From NCBI GenBank assembly GCA_021802595.1, contig JAJZRT010000078.1:1-10466 (forward strand): a stretch of DNA of 10,466 bases, in the 5' to 3' direction. This DNA comes from Pseudomonadota bacterium. GTDB lineage: Bacteria; Pseudomonadota; Gammaproteobacteria; Burkholderiales; Thiobacillaceae. How positions within the stretch are numbered: the first letter of the stretch is position 1; every line of letters begins with the position of its first letter. The notes below the pieces were generated by a model. It made no database searches. It saw only the letters and a list, made by a program, of their open reading frames with translations, and was not told the DNA's origin. Shown here piece by piece: positions 1 through 10,466 of the stretch. The translations under genes and the position numbers were made by a program.

Positions 1-474
1 TTCCACCCTGTTCGCGCTGTCGGCGCTGATGCTGATGCTGACCCTGCTGCTGGGCCGCTGGCTGATGACGTCCAAGTTCGGCCGGGTGCTGACGGCCATC
101 CGGGACGCCGAGTCGCGCATCATGTTCATGGGCTACAACCCGCTCCACTACAAGCTGTTCATATGGACGCTGTCGGCCATGCTGTGCGCCGTGGCCGGCG
201 CGCTGTACGTGCCGCAGGTGGGCATCATCAACCCGTCCGAGATGTCCACCGCCAACTCCATCGAGATCGCGATCTGGACCGCGGTGGGCGGGCGGGCCAC
301 GCTGATCGGGCCGGTCATCGGCGCCGCCCTGGTGAACCTGTCCAAGAGCTATTTCACCGTGGCCTTTCCGGACTACTGGCTGTTCTTCCTCGGCGCGCTG
401 TTCGTCATGGTGACACTGTGGCTGCCGGAAGGCGTGGTCGGGCTGTGGAAACGCATCCGCAACAGGGGACGCGC

Positions 475-478
<4 letters not shown>
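1..478 (+). CDS. urtC: Urea ABC transporter permease UrtC, C-terminal part (5' end outside window)
   Basis: This is one of the two inner-membrane permeases of the UrtABCDE high-affinity urea importer, in the branched-chain amino acid (LivM-like) family. The frame is open from base 2 with no need for an internal start, so the gene is cut by the window edge and 158 residues are visible. They contain several hydrophobic stretches. The cytoplasmic loop GRVLTAIRDAESR followed by GYNPLHYKLF matches the region of these permeases that contacts the ATPases. The segment AVGGRATLIGPVIGA is typical of LivM/UrtC. The protein ends in a basic tail (KRIRNRGRA). The TGA stop overlaps the urtD start as ATGA. 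The assignment to urea rather than amino acids rests on the directly following urtD, urtE and urease genes as well as on sequence. Confidence 0.93.
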
Positions 479-1296
<818 letters not shown>

Positions 1297-1299
1297 ACC

Positions 1300-1992
1300 A
1301 TGCTGCGTGTAGAGAACCTCAACCAGTATTACGGCGGCAGCCATATCCTGCGCGACGTCGGATTCGAGGCGAAACAAGGCCAGGTCACCACCTTGCTGGG
1401 CCGCAACGGCGTCGGCAAGACCACGCTGCTCAAGTGCCTGATGGGGCTGCTGCCGGCGAAGTCGGGCAGCATTCTTTTCGACGGCGAGGACATCACCGCT
1501 GCGCCGTCGCATGCGCGGGTCAGGGCCGGCATCGGCTACGTGCCGCAGGGCCGCGAGATCTTTCCGCGCCTCACCGTGGAGGAGAACCTGCGCATGGGGC
1601 TTGCCACCCGGCCCGGCGGAACGCCCATCCCGGAACGCATCTTCGAGATGTTCCCTGTGCTGAAACAGATGATGAAGCGGCGCGGCGGCGACCTCTCCGG
1701 CGGCCAGCAGCAGCAACTGGCCATCGGCCGGGCGCTGGCCTTCGGGCCCAAGCTGCTGATCCTCGACGAACCGACTGAAGGCATCCAGCCGTCCATCATC
1801 AAGGACATCGAACGCGCCATCCGCGTGCTGGCCGAGGAGGGCAGCATGGCCATCCTGCTGGTGGAACAGTACTACGATTTCGCCCGCTCGCTGGCCGACC
1901 AGTACCTGCTCATGGAGCGGGGCGTGATCATCAAGCACGGTGCCGGTGCCGACATGGACCAGGATGGCGTGCGGGAATTGCTCTCGGTATGA
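1300..1992 (+). CDS. urtE: Urea ABC transporter ATP-binding protein UrtE
   Basis: This is the second cytoplasmic ATPase of the urea importer, a LivF-like protein of 230 residues, which is the usual length. Visible motifs are Walker A GRNGVGKTT (34-42), Q-loop Gln83 in VPQGREIFP, signature LSGGQQQQLAIGRAL from 132, and Walker B LLILDEP with Asp156 and Glu157, followed by TEGIQPSII, which is typical of UrtE. The switch position reads LLVEQ, with Gln190 where many ABC ATPases have His. This is normal for LivF/UrtE proteins and not a sign of inactivity. The start lies 3 bases after urtD, and only 7 bases separate its stop from the ureD start. Import and hydrolysis genes therefore appear to share one transcript. 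Confidence 0.96.
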   Translation: MLRVENLNQYYGGSHILRDVGFEAKQGQVTTLLGRNGVGKTTLLKCLMGLLPAKSGSILFDGEDITAAPSHARVRAGIGYVPQGREIFPRLTVEENLRMGLATRPGGTPIPERIFEMFPVLKQMMKRRGGDLSGGQQQQLAIGRALAFGPKLLILDEPTEGIQPSIIKDIERAIRVLAEEGSMAILLVEQYYDFARSLADQYLLMERGVIIKHGAGADMDQDGVRELLSV

Positions 1993-1999
1993 GCGGCCG

Positions 2000-2845
2000 A
2001 TGGATCTTGCCGAAGCCTACACCTCGACCTGGCGCGCCCACCTGGCGCTGGGTTTCCAGCGACGCGAGGCAGCCACTCTCCTCGCCCGCCGCGAACACGT
2101 GGGGCCCTTGCGCGTGCAGAAGCCGCTCTATCCCGAAGGCGAGGCAGTCTGCCACGCCATCGTCCTGCATCCGCCCTCCGGCATTGCCGGCGGCGACGAA
2201 CTGGAGATCGACGTGACGGTGGGGCAGGGCGCACACGCCTTGCTGACCACGCCGGGCGCGGGCAAGTGGTACCGCAGCGCCGGCGCCTGGGCGAGCCAAC
2301 ACCTGAGTTTTACGGTGGGCGCGCACGGCACGCTGGAATGGCTGCCGCAGGAGACCATCGTGTTCGACGCGGCGCGCGCGGCGATGAACAGCACCGTCGA
2401 CCTCGACGCCGAGGCCCGTTTCATCGGCATGGACGTGCTGTGCCTGGGACGCCGGGCATCCGGAGAAGGCTTCGGCAACGGTGCCCTGCATCTTGCGACG
2501 CGGGTCCGGCGCGCGGGCCAGCCCATCTGGCTGGAACGGGGGAGGCTGGAAGGCGGCTCTGGGTTGCTGAGTTCGCCTGCCGGGCTGGCCGGCTTCAGCG
2601 TCAGCGGGACCTTGCTGGCGGTGGCGCCGCACATCGAGCCGGGCCTGCTGGCTGCCTGCCGCGCGATCCCGGCGCTGGAAAGCGGCGCACGGCACGGGCT
2701 CACGCAACTGCCGGACATGCTGGTGGCGCGTTACCTGGGCCATTCGTCGGAGGCGGCGCGTCACTGGTTTGTCGCCCTGTGGCAGGCGCTGCGCCCGGCC
2801 CTGATCGGACGCGCGGCGCAACGGCCGCGCATCTGGAGCACCTGA
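2000..2845 (+). CDS. ureD: Urease accessory protein UreD (UreH)
   Basis: UreD is a urease maturation chaperone. In the known pathway it binds apo-urease and, with UreF and UreG, forms the complex through which nickel reaches the active site. The protein has 281 residues from this start. Recognisable family segments are [19 protein letters not shown] at the amino end, [42 protein letters not shown] and [16 protein letters not shown]. The frame is open further upstream, with an ATG at 1940, but that would put 20 residues of unrelated sequence inside urtE. The ATG at 2000 gives the family's normal amino end and sits 7 bases after the urtE stop, so I chose it. No strong ribosome-binding site is visible, so translation may depend on coupling to urtE. 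Confidence 0.94.
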   Translation: MDLAEAYTSTWRAHLALGFQRREAATLLARREHVGPLRVQKPLYPEGEAVCHAIVLHPPSGIAGGDELEIDVTVGQGAHALLTTPGAGKWYRSAGAWASQHLSFTVGAHGTLEWLPQETIVFDAARAAMNSTVDLDAEARFIGMDVLCLGRRASGEGFGNGALHLATRVRRAGQPIWLERGRLEGGSGLLSSPAGLAGFSVSGTLLAVAPHIEPGLLAACRAIPALESGARHGLTQLPDMLVARYLGHSSEAARHWFVALWQALRPALIGRAAQRPRIWST

Positions 2846-2855
2846 AGGAACTGGT

Positions 2856-3158
2856 ATGGAACTGACCCCACGCGAGAAGGACAAGCTGCTGATCTTCACC
2901 GCCGGATTGCTGGCGGAGCGGCGCCTGGCGCGCGGCCTCACGCTCAATTATCCCGAGGCGGTGGCCTTCATCACCGCCGCCATCCTGGAAGGCGCGCGCG
3001 ACGGCCGGACCGTGGCCGAGCTGATGAGCTACGGCACCACGCTGCTCAGGCGCGACGAGGTCATGGAAGGCGTGCCGGAAATGATCCCGGAGATCCAGGT
3101 GGAAGCGACGTTCCCCGACGGCACCAAGCTGGTGACCGTGCATCACCCGATTATTTAG
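2856..3158 (+). CDS. ureA: Urease gamma subunit
   Basis: This is the smallest of the three structural urease subunits, in the bacterial (alpha-beta-gamma)3 enzyme that hydrolyses urea in the cytoplasm. It is 100 residues, the standard length. It begins [20 protein letters not shown] and contains [14 protein letters not shown], the segment [12 protein letters not shown] and the carboxyl end VTVHHPI, all typical of UreA. A good ribosome-binding site, AAGGA at 2845-2849, sits 6 bases before the ATG and overlaps the last base of the ureD stop. ureB follows after 8 bases. Beta and gamma are encoded separately here and are not fused as in Helicobacter. Confidence 0.98.
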   Translation: MELTPREKDKLLIFTAGLLAERRLARGLTLNYPEAVAFITAAILEGARDGRTVAELMSYGTTLLRRDEVMEGVPEMIPEIQVEATFPDGTKLVTVHHPII

Positions 3159-3166
3159 GAACCAAC

Positions 3167-3472
3167 ATGATTCCAGGCGAAATGCAGATCGAACCCGGCG
3201 ACATCGAGCTCAACGCCGGCCGCCCCACGCTCACCCTGGTGGTCGCCAACACCGGCGACCGGCCGGTGCAGGTCGGCTCCCACTATCACTTTTACGAGAC
3301 CAATGCCGCGCTGGCCTTCGACCGCGAAGCGACGCGCGGCATGCGCCTCGACATCGCCGCCGGCACGGCGGTGCGCTTCGAACCGGGGCAGACCCGCACG
3401 GTGCAGCTGGTGGCCTACGCCGGCGACCGCAAGGTCTACGGCTTTCAGGGCCGGATCATGGGTTCGCTTTAA
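3167..3472 (+). CDS. ureB: Urease beta subunit
   Basis: This is the second structural subunit of urease, 101 residues and a normal stand-alone size. Signature segments are [19 protein letters not shown] at the amino end, [17 protein letters not shown] in the middle and [11 protein letters not shown] near the end. The subunit packs against UreC and supports its active-site flap; it carries no nickel ligands itself. The ribosome-binding site AGGA at 3157-3160 overlaps the ureA stop and lies 6 bases before the ATG. In the most compact urease operons ureC follows directly. Here a 72-codon gene is inserted before it. Confidence 0.98.
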   Translation: MIPGEMQIEPGDIELNAGRPTLTLVVANTGDRPVQVGSHYHFYETNAALAFDREATRGMRLDIAAGTAVRFEPGQTRTVQLVAYAGDRKVYGFQGRIMGSL

Positions 3473-3486
3473 CAGGAGAAACCGAG

Positions 3487-3705
3487 ATGAAACAAAAAGC
3501 CTTCGCAACATTTATGGCGTTGTTTTCGCCCTTCGCCTACGCGCATCCAGGCGAGCATCACGGCAATGTTCTTAATGTCGTCGCGCATCTGCTGAGCGAG
3601 CCGGACCATCTGGCGATGGCGTTGATCGCCGCGGTGGTCGGTGTCGCCGGCGCGCGGTTCTACCGCCGCCGCGCCGCGGCCCGCAGCGGGAACACGCGCC
3701 GCTAG
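3487..3705 (+). CDS. Small secreted or single-span membrane protein between ureB and ureC, resembling the start of HupE/UreJ
   Basis: I do not recognise this as a named family. It has 72 residues. Residues 1-19 look like a signal peptide (basic MKQK, a hydrophobic core, then AYA just before His20). The predicted mature end is histidine-rich (HPGEHHG, 20-26). A hydrophobic segment at about 42-58 follows the motif HLLSEPDHLAM (34-44), and the protein ends in a very basic tail (RRRAAARSGNTRR). HupE/UreJ nickel permeases typically start after cleavage with a HPGH-type stretch and have a first helix motif with D-H-x-L-A-M, so this may be a minimal relative or a remnant. A full UreJ is about 200 residues with several helices; only one is present here. 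AGGAG at 3474-3478 supports translation. Early codons (AAA, CAA, ACA, TTT) are more AT-rich than those of its neighbours. A metal-handling role is inferred. Confidence 0.72.
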   Translation: MKQKAFATFMALFSPFAYAHPGEHHGNVLNVVAHLLSEPDHLAMALIAAVVGVAGARFYRRRAAARSGNTRR

Positions 3706-3726
3706 TCCGGCCCCGAGGAGACCGTC

Positions 3727-5433
<1,707 letters not shown>

Positions 5434-5435
5434 CC

Positions 5436-5948
5436 ATGATCGTCATCGAACAACGCGCCCCGAAAGATCGACCCGCCACCGAACGCCTGGTGCTGCCCTT
5501 CGACCTGCGCTGCAAGTGCCGGCTGCGCACCCAACTGGCGAGCGGTGAGGAAGCCGGCCTGTTCCTCGAGCGCGGCGCGGTGCTGCGGGCGGGCGACTGC
5601 CTGCTCGCCAACGACGGCCGCGTCGTCGAGGTGGTCGCGGCCGCCGAAGCGGTGATGGAGGTGCGCGGCGACGACGCCCTGCTGCTGGCCCGCGCCGCGT
5701 ATCACCTGGGCAACCGGCACGTGGCGGTGGAACTGCAGCCAGGGCTGGTGCGCTTCGTTCGCGACCCTGTGCTGGGCGAGATGGTGCGCGGGCTGGGGCT
5801 GGAGGTCACCGACAATCAAGCGCCCTTCGAGCCCGAGCGCGGCGCCTATGGCGGCCACGGCGGCCATGCCCATCCGCATGGCCACAGCGCCGACGGCGAA
5901 GGGCGCGGCCCGCGCATCCACGACATGATGCTGACTGGACGCCGATGA
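5436..5948 (+). CDS. ureE: Urease accessory protein UreE, nickel-binding metallochaperone
   Basis: UreE carries Ni(II) in the cytoplasm and hands it to UreG during urease activation. The protein has 170 residues from this start. It begins [10 protein letters not shown] and includes [11 protein letters not shown] and the conserved [14 protein letters not shown] (90-103), whose His95 matches the metal-binding histidine at the dimer interface of known UreE proteins. The tail is histidine-rich: [12 protein letters not shown] places His at 141, 144, 146, 148 and 150, with another at 162. This kind of tail stores extra nickel in the Klebsiella protein. The frame is open upstream inside ureC, but this ATG lies 2 bases after the ureC stop and gives the family's normal amino end. 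No clear ribosome-binding site is visible. The stop overlaps the ureF start as ATGA. Confidence 0.95.
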   Translation: MIVIEQRAPKDRPATERLVLPFDLRCKCRLRTQLASGEEAGLFLERGAVLRAGDCLLANDGRVVEVVAAAEAVMEVRGDDALLLARAAYHLGNRHVAVELQPGLVRFVRDPVLGEMVRGLGLEVTDNQAPFEPERGAYGGHGGHAHPHGHSADGEGRGPRIHDMMLTGRR

Positions 5949-6613
5949 ACCCCGCGCTGATTCGCCTGCTGCAACTGACCAGCCCGGCCTTGCCGGTCGG
6001 TGCCTACTCGTATTCGCAGGGGCTGGAATGGGTGGTGGAAACCGGCGCGGTGAAGAACGAGGCGACCGCACTGGCCTGGATCAACGACTGTCTGGCATTC
6101 GGCCTTGCGCGTTTCGAGGCGGTGTACCTCGCGCATATGCTGGCAGCGTGGAAGCAGGACGACCGGGCCCGGCTCGCGGCACTGGATGCCGAATTCATCG
6201 CCAGCAGGGAAACCGCGGAACTGCGCGCCGAGACCCTGCAAATGGGGCATTCGCTGGCCCGTTTGCTCGCCGACATGGGCGATTTTCCGGTCGCATCGCT
6301 GGCCACATTCGAGCAGCCGGGCTTTCCGCTGGCCTGGAGTTGCGCGGCAGCGGCCTGGGGCGTTCCCGCGCAGGATGCCGTCGCCGGCTACCTGTGGGCC
6401 TGGGCGGAAAACCAGGTGATGGCCGCGGTGAAGGCCATCCCGCTCGGACAAACCGCCGGCCAGCGCATGCTGCTGGACCTGGGGCTACGCATCCCCGCCC
6501 TGGCGGACGCCGCCGCTGCGGCCGGGCTCGACACCACCTGCAATGTCCTGCCGGCCTTCGCCATCGCCTGCAGCCGTCACGAAACCCAATACACGAGACT
6601 GTTCCGATCATGA
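5945..6613 (+). CDS. ureF: Urease accessory protein UreF
   Basis: UreF is part of the UreD-UreF-UreG maturation complex. It bridges UreD and the GTPase UreG and is thought to gate GTP-dependent nickel delivery. The protein has 222 residues. Typical segments are [22 protein letters not shown] (about 8-29), [15 protein letters not shown] in the middle, [26 protein letters not shown] in the carboxyl half, and the ending [13 protein letters not shown], which matches the usual UreF terminus. It is largely helical, with no membrane segments or signal peptide. The start overlaps the ureE stop (ATGA) and the stop overlaps the ureG start (ATGA), so the three accessory proteins are probably translationally coupled. 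Confidence 0.96.
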   Translation: MNPALIRLLQLTSPALPVGAYSYSQGLEWVVETGAVKNEATALAWINDCLAFGLARFEAVYLAHMLAAWKQDDRARLAALDAEFIASRETAELRAETLQMGHSLARLLADMGDFPVASLATFEQPGFPLAWSCAAAAWGVPAQDAVAGYLWAWAENQVMAAVKAIPLGQTAGQRMLLDLGLRIPALADAAAAAGLDTTCNVLPAFAIACSRHETQYTRLFRS

Positions 6614-7248
6614 CCCACCGCTCCCACCCCCTGCGCGTCGGCATCGGCGGCCCCGTCGGCTCCGGCAAGACCGCGCTGACACTCGCCCTCTGCAAGGCGC
6701 TGCGCGAACGCTACGACATCGCCGTCGTCACCAACGACATCTACACCGAGGAGGACGCGCAGTTCCTGGTGCGCAACGAAGCGCTCGCGCCGGAGCGCAT
6801 CATCGGCGTCGAGACCGGCGGCTGTCCGCACACCGCCATCCGCGAGGACGCCAGCATCAACCTGGAAGCGGTCGACCGGCTCAACCAGCGCTTTCCCGGC
6901 CTGGACGTGATCTTCGTCGAGAGCGGCGGCGACAACCTGGCCGCCACCTTCAGCCCCGAGTTGTCCGACCTCACGATCTACGTCATCGACGTGGCCGCCG
7001 GCGAGAAGATTCCGCGCAAGGGCGGCCCCGGCATCACCAAGTCCGACCTGCTGGTCATCAACAAGATCGACCTCGCGCCCATGGTCGGCGCTTCGCTGGA
7101 GGTGATGGATCGCGATGCCAGAACGATGCGCGGCGAGCGGCCGTTCGTGTTTTCCAATCTCAAGACCGGCACCGGGCTGCTGGACATCATTGCATTCATC
7201 GAGCGGGAAGGCATGTTGAGCCATGCGTTGACAGCAGAAAGCGCCTGA
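6610..7248 (+). CDS. ureG: Urease accessory protein UreG, SIMIBI-class GTPase
   Basis: UreG hydrolyses GTP to drive insertion of nickel into urease, receiving the metal from UreE and acting with UreD and UreF. The protein has 212 residues. The P-loop [11 protein letters not shown] spans 11-21. The nickel-binding motif is GCPH, with Cys72 and His74. [15 protein letters not shown] and the guanine-specificity motif NKID (151-154) are all present. Unlike some UreG proteins it has no long histidine-rich amino end; only [10 protein letters not shown] precedes the P-loop, so nickel storage probably falls to the UreE tail. The start overlaps the ureF stop as ATGA. It is the last gene of the urea run, and a terminator-like hairpin follows 11 bases after the stop. 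Confidence 0.98.
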   Translation: MTHRSHPLRVGIGGPVGSGKTALTLALCKALRERYDIAVVTNDIYTEEDAQFLVRNEALAPERIIGVETGGCPHTAIREDASINLEAVDRLNQRFPGLDVIFVESGGDNLAATFSPELSDLTIYVIDVAAGEKIPRKGGPGITKSDLLVINKIDLAPMVGASLEVMDRDARTMRGERPFVFSNLKTGTGLLDIIAFIEREGMLSHALTAESA

Positions 7249-7259
7249 ACGGACAGCGC

Positions 7260-7302
7260 CGCAAGCGCCTGCCGGAAATCCGGAGGCATTGCGTATTTTT
7301 TT
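7260..7302 (+). terminator. Rho-independent terminator of the urt-ure operon
   Basis: An interrupted hairpin lies just after ureG. Left-arm blocks CGCAA (7260-7264), GCCT (7267-7270) and CCGG (7272-7275) pair with CCGG (7280-7283), AGGC (7284-7287) and TTGCG (7289-7293) around an AAAT loop. There are 13 base pairs with small bulges. A seven-T tract follows at 7296-7302. Position, stem and T-tract fit an intrinsic terminator closing the urea operon. Folding energy was not computed. Confidence 0.8.
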
Positions 7303-7314
7303 GCACGCACGTCG

Positions 7315-7320
7315 TATGAT
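7315..7320 (+). promoter_or_regulatory. Possible -10 element for the L,D-transpeptidase gene
   Basis: TATGAT differs from the sigma-70 consensus TATAAT at one position and lies 33 bases before the transpeptidase ATG, just after the urease terminator, where a separate promoter would be expected. The best -35 candidate, TTGCGT at 7289-7294, is 20 bases away, which is too far to be ideal, and it also lies within the terminator stem. The call is tentative. Confidence 0.35.
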
Positions 7321-7353
7321 GGCGACAGAACCACGGCATGAGAGCGTTGCAAG

Positions 7354-8535
7354 ATGAAGAAGCTGCCCAGGACTTCGTCACTGATCCGTTGCACCCTGCT
7401 GGCGGGCCTGGCCTTGCTCGCGGGCTGCCAGTCGCTCGTCGGCCTGTTGCCCGCCCGGCCGGTGGCGACCGCGGTACCGGCCTTGCCGACTCCGGTTGCG
7501 ATGCACGAATTCACCCTTGGCCCCCGGGATGATGTCGTCGGCACCCTGCAGGTCACCAAGGCGCGTGCAGAAGATACCCTGTCGGATATCGCGCGCCGCT
7601 TCAACGTCGGCTACGAGGAAATCGTCGACGCCAATCCCGGGATCGATCCGTGGGTTCCCGGCGCGGGAACCGACATCGTCATCCCCACCCAATTCGTGCT
7701 GCCGGACGCGGATCGCCAGGGCATCGTGATCAATCTCGCGGCGATGCGCCTGTTCTATTTTCCCAAGGCGAAACCCGGCGAGCCGCAGCAGGTGATCACG
7801 CATCCGATCGGCATTGGCCGCGTCGGCTGGCGAACGCCGGAAGGCAGCACCAAGGTCGTGTCCAAGACCGCGGCGCCGGCCTGGATCCCCACCGCGGCGA
7901 TCCGCAAGGAGCATGCGGCCGATGGCGATCCCTTGCCGAGCGTGGTGCCGCCGGGCCCCGACAACCCGATGGGGACGCACGTGCTCAGGCTGGGCTGGCC
8001 GGAATATGCGATCCACGGTACCGACAAGCCGCCGAGCATCGGCCTGCGCGGCACGCATGGCTGCCTGCGGATGTACCCGGAGGACATCGTCGGCATGTAT
8101 GAAGCCGTGCCGGTGGGCACGCCGGTCACCGTCGTCAATCAGCCGGTTCTGGCCGGGTGGCGCGGCGACACGCTGGTGATGCAGACCTATCCGGTGCTTG
8201 AGGACGACAAGCGCAAACAGCCACCGCGTCCGGGATCGCTCGTCGAGCGGGTACGCAAGTCGGTGCAGGGCGGGCCCGGCCCGCGAGCGAACGTCGTCGT
8301 CAACCAGGCGCTGGTGGCGGACATCACGCAGCATCCGCGGGCGATCGCGGTGCCGATTTCAAGCGGCAATCTGACCCTGCAGCAGTATCTGGCTGCCGCG
8401 CTGCGGGTCGAAAATGTCTTGCCCTTGAACGCTACCTGGGACGGCGAATCGCGTAGGCAGCTCGCGCCCTCCGACGCAATGAACGCAGTCGAGACATCCG
8501 TCGTCATGAAGCAACCCTCGAAAGACCTCCGCTGA
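7354..8535 (+). CDS. LysM-containing L,D-transpeptidase lipoprotein (ErfK/YbiS/YkuD family)
   Basis: This is a 393-residue cell-envelope enzyme. The YkuD family makes 3-3 peptidoglycan cross-links or attaches proteins to peptidoglycan. Residues 1-25 form a lipoprotein signal with lipobox LAGC, so Cys25 would be lipidated. Gln at the next position, with no Asp, favours the outer membrane. A LysM-like repeat at about 64-112 (EDTLSDIARRFNVGYEEIVDANPG, split here only by position) would bind peptidoglycan. The catalytic domain follows at about 122-260. It carries IHGT (His221) and THGC, with His235 and nucleophile Cys237, then LRM; the family usually has SHGC. About 130 residues follow the catalytic domain with no motif I recognise. 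The gene appears monocistronic, after the urease terminator. I see no link to urea metabolism. The ribosome-binding site is weak, and the out-of-frame ATG at 7338 was not chosen. Confidence 0.92.
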   Translation: MKKLPRTSSLIRCTLLAGLALLAGCQSLVGLLPARPVATAVPALPTPVAMHEFTLGPRDDVVGTLQVTKARAEDTLSDIARRFNVGYEEIVDANPGIDPWVPGAGTDIVIPTQFVLPDADRQGIVINLAAMRLFYFPKAKPGEPQQVITHPIGIGRVGWRTPEGSTKVVSKTAAPAWIPTAAIRKEHAADGDPLPSVVPPGPDNPMGTHVLRLGWPEYAIHGTDKPPSIGLRGTHGCLRMYPEDIVGMYEAVPVGTPVTVVNQPVLAGWRGDTLVMQTYPVLEDDKRKQPPRPGSLVERVRKSVQGGPGPRANVVVNQALVADITQHPRAIAVPISSGNLTLQQYLAAALRVENVLPLNATWDGESRRQLAPSDAMNAVETSVVMKQPSKDLR

Positions 8536-8616
8536 AACGGGCGCGATTTATTCGTGCCGGTCGAGACTGACATCGGCATTGCCGCCGCCGGCGTTCATCG
8601 AACCCCTCCTTTTCCC
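8536..8616. other. Intergenic gap between convergent transpeptidase gene and merA
   Basis: These 81 bases separate two convergent transcription units. Apart from the ribosome-binding site and 16-codon frame described for 8548-8598, I find no clear bidirectional terminator. A weak six-pair stem (GGCGCG with CGTGCC, about 8540-8558) has no T-tract. No transposon-type terminal inverted repeat, integrase site or tRNA end is recognisable. Confidence 0.6.
8548..8598 (-). CDS. 16-codon ORF with a perfect ribosome-binding site after merA (possible truncated merD start)
   Basis: On the minus strand, 18 bases after the merA stop, a perfect AGGAGG (8605-8610) stands 6 bases before an ATG. The frame reads MNAGGGNADVSLDRHE and then stops at TAA. 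The initiation signal is better than that of most genes in this window, yet the product is tiny and glycine-rich, with no recognisable domain. In Tn501-type mer operons merD follows merA and, from memory, begins MNA, so this may be the surviving start of a merD cut off by a deletion or rearrangement. Only three residues support that idea. It may instead be a genuine leader or micro-ORF, or chance. Confidence 0.35.
   Translation of the reverse strand: MNAGGGNADVSLDRHE

Positions 8617-10466
<1,850 letters not shown>

Noticed and set aside
1870..1884. Loss of the switch histidine in UrtE (VEQ)
   Set aside because: Gln at this position is normal for LivF/UrtE ATPases and does not indicate a broken gene.
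1940..1999. Upstream in-frame ATG giving a 301-residue UreD
   Set aside because: The extra 20 residues overlap the end of urtE and do not look like UreD. The ATG at 2000 gives the normal amino end.
8540..8558. Small hairpin as a terminator between the convergent genes
   Set aside because: It has only six pairs including one G-T, a seven-base loop and no T-tract on either strand.
8536..8616. Terminal inverted repeat of a Tn21/Tn501-type transposon at the mer edge
   Set aside because: No sequence resembling the GGGGTCGTCTCAG-type end, and no flanking direct repeat, is visible in the gap.

Overview
The window is high-GC, densely packed bacterial DNA. Gene order and protein character suggest a proteobacterium, most likely a betaproteobacterium. 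That placement is an inference from family resemblance and was not tested by any search. There are three blocks.

Block 1 (1-7248, + strand) is one unbroken run of urea genes. It opens inside urtC, the permease of the ATP-driven urea importer, and continues with the two importer ATPases urtD and urtE. The urease genes ureD, ureA, ureB, ureC, ureE, ureF and ureG follow with almost no spacing. Three joints are 4-base ATGA overlaps (urtC/urtD, ureE/ureF, ureF/ureG) and all other gaps are about 20 bases or less, which suggests a single transcript whose promoter lies before the window. Import (Urt) would bring scarce urea into the cytoplasm. UreABC would hydrolyse it to ammonia and carbamate, and UreD/F/G/E would load the nickel centre. 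All metal-binding and catalytic residues expected in UreC are present. A 72-codon gene for a small secreted or membrane protein sits between ureB and ureC. It resembles a shrunken HupE/UreJ amino terminus and is the least explained gene here. A strong hairpin plus T-tract after ureG (7260-7302) closes the operon.

Block 2 (about 7310-8535, + strand) is a single gene for a LysM-containing L,D-transpeptidase lipoprotein (ErfK/YbiS/YkuD family) of cell-wall metabolism. A possible -10 element lies just after the urease terminator.

Block 3 (8548-10466, - strand) is the downstream end of a mercury-resistance operon converging on block 2. It holds the 3' part of merP, cut by the window edge, and a complete merA (mercuric reductase), joined by an ATGA overlap. 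merT and merR would be expected beyond the right edge. Just after merA there is a perfect AGGAGG ribosome-binding site and a start codon, but the frame closes after 16 codons. This may be the truncated start of a lost gene such as merD, or a true micro-ORF. The 81 bases between the transpeptidase and merA hold nothing else I can identify.
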